A DNA stretch of 8,435 nt, from assembly GCA_017556595.1 (NCBI GenBank), contig JAFYML010000085.1, forward strand, positions 1-8,435, in the 5' to 3' direction. Positions 6,377-8,435 of this stretch are shown here, in pieces; positions within the stretch are counted from its first letter, which is position 1, and each line of letters starts with the position of its first letter. The position numbers and the translations under genes were made by a program. The notes under the pieces are model-generated. The model saw nothing but the letters and a program-made list of their open reading frames with translations, did no database searches and was not told the DNA's origin. This DNA comes from Bacteroides sp. GTDB lineage: Bacteria > Bacteroidota > Bacteroidia > Bacteroidales > Bacteroidaceae.

Positions 6377-6916
6377 TTATTCGTTTATTACAGTATAGAT
6401 ATCTTTATAATTGCGTCCCAAACCATCGTAGTCAAGTCCGTATCCTACGATAAAATCGTTGGGAATGTTCATTGCCGCATATTTGATGTTCAATGGTACT
6501 TGCAACTTCTCTGGTTTTACCAACAAAGAAGCTATATGAATCTCTTGGGGATTGCGTGTACCTAATGTTTCGAGCAATCGTTGCATAGTAAGACCAGTGT
6601 CAACAATATCTTCTACAATAACCACGCATCGTCCGCTGATGTCTTCGTTCACCCCGATAACTTCGGTAATCTTACCTGTTGATGAGATTCCTTGATAGGA
6701 TGCCAACTTAACAAATGAAATTTCGCATGGGATAGTGATGCGCTTCATCAAGTCGGCGGTGAACATGAATGAACCATTCAATACGCTCAGGAACAATGGA
6801 TTTTTGTCTTTTAAGTCGCGGTTAATCTCTTCTGCAACTCGATCAACCTCTTTTAAGATTTGTTCTTCTGTGATAGAGATTGCAAATTTCTTGTCTTTAA
6901 TTTGGATATTCTCCAT
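6377..6916 (-). CDS. hpt: Hypoxanthine phosphoribosyltransferase
   Basis: This cytoplasmic enzyme joins hypoxanthine (and usually guanine) with PRPP to make IMP or GMP. The 179-residue chain shows the type I phosphoribosyltransferase signature VVIVEDIVDTGLTM (98-111), with the acidic pair that contacts PRPP ribose. It also shows the pyrophosphate loop LNGSFMF (46-52), the flexible loop around SYQGISSTGK (73-82), and the C-terminal purine-binding DFIVGYGLDYDGLGRN (154-169). Length fits the bacterial Hpt family. It is the first gene of the compact run toward adk and obg. A possible -7 promoter box lies 24 bases upstream, and no clear terminator separates it from the lipoprotein gene before it. 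Confidence 0.95.
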   Translation of the reverse strand: MENIQIKDKKFAISITEEQILKEVDRVAEEINRDLKDKNPLFLSVLNGSFMFTADLMKRITIPCEISFVKLASYQGISSTGKITEVIGVNEDISGRCVVIVEDIVDTGLTMQRLLETLGTRNPQEIHIASLLVKPEKLQVPLNIKYAAMNIPNDFIVGYGLDYDGLGRNYKDIYTVINE

Positions 6917-6940
6917 GATAATAGTTTGCTAAAATTTGCG

Positions 6941-6948
6941 CAAAAATA
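6941..6948 (-). promoter_or_regulatory. Possible -7 promoter box for the hpt operon
   Basis: The minus strand reads TATTTTTG, matching TAnnTTTG, 24 bases before the hpt ATG. No TTTG is seen at the expected -33 distance. It lies in the only intergenic gap (6917-6999) between the heme-motif lipoprotein gene and hpt. A weak promoter, or read-through from upstream, would both fit. Confidence 0.4.
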
Positions 6949-6999
6949 GTGAAAAAAAACATTCTTTCCTCGCTTTTGCGGATAATAATCGTAGAAGCG

Positions 7000-8435
7000 C
7001 TATCGTATCGTTACATTTCTTCGCTTTTCCGACATAACTTCTCGCTCTAGTTTTTGCGGATGTAGATTGATAGGCTGATTTACGAAATCGGGTACATTAT
7101 AGGAGTATAGTAGCTCGTCATAGTATTCCCAAGGGTACTTTTGCGGCAAAAGAAATGGTTTGCTGATGCGTCCCTCATCGTCGATTGACGCCAAATAGAT
7201 GCGTGTATATAATCCGTCATCTCGTCGGCTACTGAAGAGAAACCAATGCGAATTACTACTCCAATTATGAAAACTTTCCGTGTCGTTACTATTTACTTCG
7301 GCGATTGGGTGTGTAGTGCCATCGGCAAGGTTCATTAACCAAAGATCGGCCTCTTTATGCCAAATGGGGAAGGTGCCATAATCGGATAGTGTGTACATTA
7401 AGTATTTTCCATCGTATGATGGTCGTGGAAAGGCAACACTCTTGTATGTATCCTCTGCGCTGATTAGTGTATCTATACGTGCGCCGAACGTACCTTCTTC
7501 TTCCGAAAAGGGTATTGAACACAAGCTATATTTGATAGCTTGGAAATCCTCTGGTACGTTTTGACTTTTCGACGAACAGAAGTAAAGCGTTTTGCCATCG
7601 GGAGAGAAAGCAGGAAACGTTTCAAAAGCTTCTTTCTTTTGCAATAAGGGCGAGGTGATGAGTTGGTGTGTTTCTGGATGATACACTAATACATCCGACT
7701 CTGAATCGAACACCTCTATACGTTTGTTGCTCGCGGCATGAAACGATTGTGCAGTAAGATTGGTTGAATAGGCAATGTATTTGCCTGATGGATGCCAATA
7801 GGGATATACGCATGCCGATAAAGTAGTAGGCGTTTTCGTGTCGAGTATCTCTTCTTGCTTGTCGTGACGCATCAATGTACCACCTTTTTCACCGCGAATG
7901 TGTAAACTTAAGTTGGTAGGATTGGTTTGATTGAACGAGTGACAATTTACACACATGTTTGGAAGCAAGGTGTTTTCGAGTAATGCTCTTTCTTCAAAAG
8001 TAGATAGGTTGCGCTCGTATATTCCCATCTTGTTGTATAGTTCGTATCCTGGTGCGATTTTGCGATATACAATGCCATAGTCAATGGCATAGGGGCTTAT
8101 GTACATGCTGAATGGTTGATATTGTTTCCAATTATCGCCTTGCTTGATGCTTACTAAAATTTGCAATGAATCGCCAAGGTTTTCTTGTAGCAATTTACGC
8201 CATTGCTTTATGGGGAAGTTTACTCGTTTGGCATTGACGTGTAGTTCCCCTTTTTTCCCACCTTTTATTACTACATCAACGCGTTGGTAATCTATACCTT
8301 GTGCTATATCGAAATTCATCGGTGCTATCTCGGCCGGTATCGTAACTCCGATATAATCGGGGAAGATAGGTGGCAAGGTATTGCATACGATAGGTGTTTC
8401 TACTTTGCTACTACACGATGTAGCAAAAAGTAGCA
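7000..8435 (-). CDS. Lipoprotein with CxxCH heme motif and TolB/PD40-like propeller (5' end missing)
   Basis: The frame stays open to the right edge, so the start lies beyond it. The first visible residues read LLFATSCSSK, a clear lipobox with the lipidated Cys at 8413-8415, so only about ten codons are missing. The TTG at 8374-8376 is internal and not the start. The visible part is about 478 residues. A c-type heme motif, MCVNCH, lies at 7939-7956, followed by SLHIRGEKGG. Then come at least four PD40/WD40-like beta-propeller repeats, seen as YPYWHPSGKYIAYS, FPAFSPDGKTLYFCSS, FPRPSYDGKYLMYT and FHNWSSNSHWFLFSSRR. This places it in the cell envelope, facing the periplasm or surface, as a TolB-like propeller protein that may carry one heme c. 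Related Bacteroidales proteins are often labelled TolB-like or cytochrome c biogenesis proteins, as I recall, but their function is unknown to me. Whether heme is attached cannot be shown from the sequence. Possible read-through into hpt is the only context visible. Confidence 0.85.
   Translation of the reverse strand, partial: LLFATSCSSKVETPIVCNTLPPIFPDYIGVTIPAEIAPMNFDIAQGIDYQRVDVVIKGGKKGELHVNAKRVNFPIKQWRKLLQENLGDSLQILVSIKQGDNWKQYQPFSMYISPYAIDYGIVYRKIAPGYELYNKMGIYERNLSTFEERALLENTLLPNMCVNCHSFNQTNPTNLSLHIRGEKGGTLMRHDKQEEILDTKTPTTLSACVYPYWHPSGKYIAYSTNLTAQSFHAASNKRIEVFDSESDVLVYHPETHQLITSPLLQKKEAFETFPAFSPDGKTLYFCSSKSQNVPEDFQAIKYSLCSIPFSEEEGTFGARIDTLISAEDTYKSVAFPRPSYDGKYLMYTLSDYGTFPIWHKEADLWLMNLADGTTHPIAEVNSNDTESFHNWSSNSHWFLFSSRRDDGLYTRIYLASIDDEGRISKPFLLPQKYPWEYYDELLYSYNVPDFVNQPINLHPQKLEREVMSEKRRNVTIR

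Noticed and set aside
6938..6980. CGCAAAA/TTTTGCG inverted repeat after the heme-motif lipoprotein gene
   Set aside because: The arms are only 7 bases, AT-rich, 28 bases apart and not followed by a T tract, so they do not support a terminator.
8374..8376. TTG as start codon of the heme-motif lipoprotein
   Set aside because: The same frame continues upstream through a clear lipobox (LLFATSC) to the window edge, so the gene is longer and its start lies outside.

Overview
The window comes from the order Bacteroidales (Bacteroidota). Three things point there: Bacteroidota-type promoter boxes (TAnnTTTG) in place of E. coli-type ones, near-absence of Shine-Dalgarno sequences, and the gene run hpt-adk-obg-pgeF with an Obg that ends in an acidic tail. 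The genus cannot be fixed from the sequence. Every supported gene lies on the minus strand, so transcription runs from high to low coordinates.

Right end (7000-8435): the 3' portion of a lipoprotein gene whose start codon lies just past the window edge. It combines one c-type heme motif (CxxCH) with a TolB/PD40-like beta-propeller. Positions 6377-6916, 5798-6361, 4586-5758 and 3798-4577 hold hpt, adk, obg and pgeF, closely packed. An ECF-type sigma factor (3225-3746) and a four-helix membrane protein (2649-3206) follow. The run ends at a perfect 15-bp terminator hairpin (2587-2627). No internal terminator is visible, so all six genes may form one transcription unit, starting from a possible promoter at 6941-6948 or read through from the lipoprotein gene. 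Hpt, Adk and PgeF form a purine-salvage set, Obg is a ribosome-associated GTPase, and the sigma factor with its membrane partner looks like a small regulatory module at the tail.

Middle (2053-2648): about 600 bp without a supported gene. It is AT-rich and contains the terminator, a candidate promoter box (2404-2411) and a roughly 209-bp fold-back inverted repeat (2131-2339). It leads into an AT-rich gene for a small lipoprotein of unknown function (1420-2052), which has its own terminator (1371-1396).

Left end (12-1241): a metal-efflux-type permease of the DUF318/SO_0444 family with a C-terminal heavy-metal-associated domain, and its own promoter box at 1261-1268. A few bases of a possible next gene reach the left edge.

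Most of the window is ordinary core genome. The parts that merit a second look are the fold-back repeat, a 35-nt sequence near 1272-1306 that resembles a half-lost copy of the 2587-2627 terminator, the heme-motif propeller lipoprotein, and the sigma/membrane-protein pair with an unusually strong ribosome binding site. No clearly new multi-gene system is visible.
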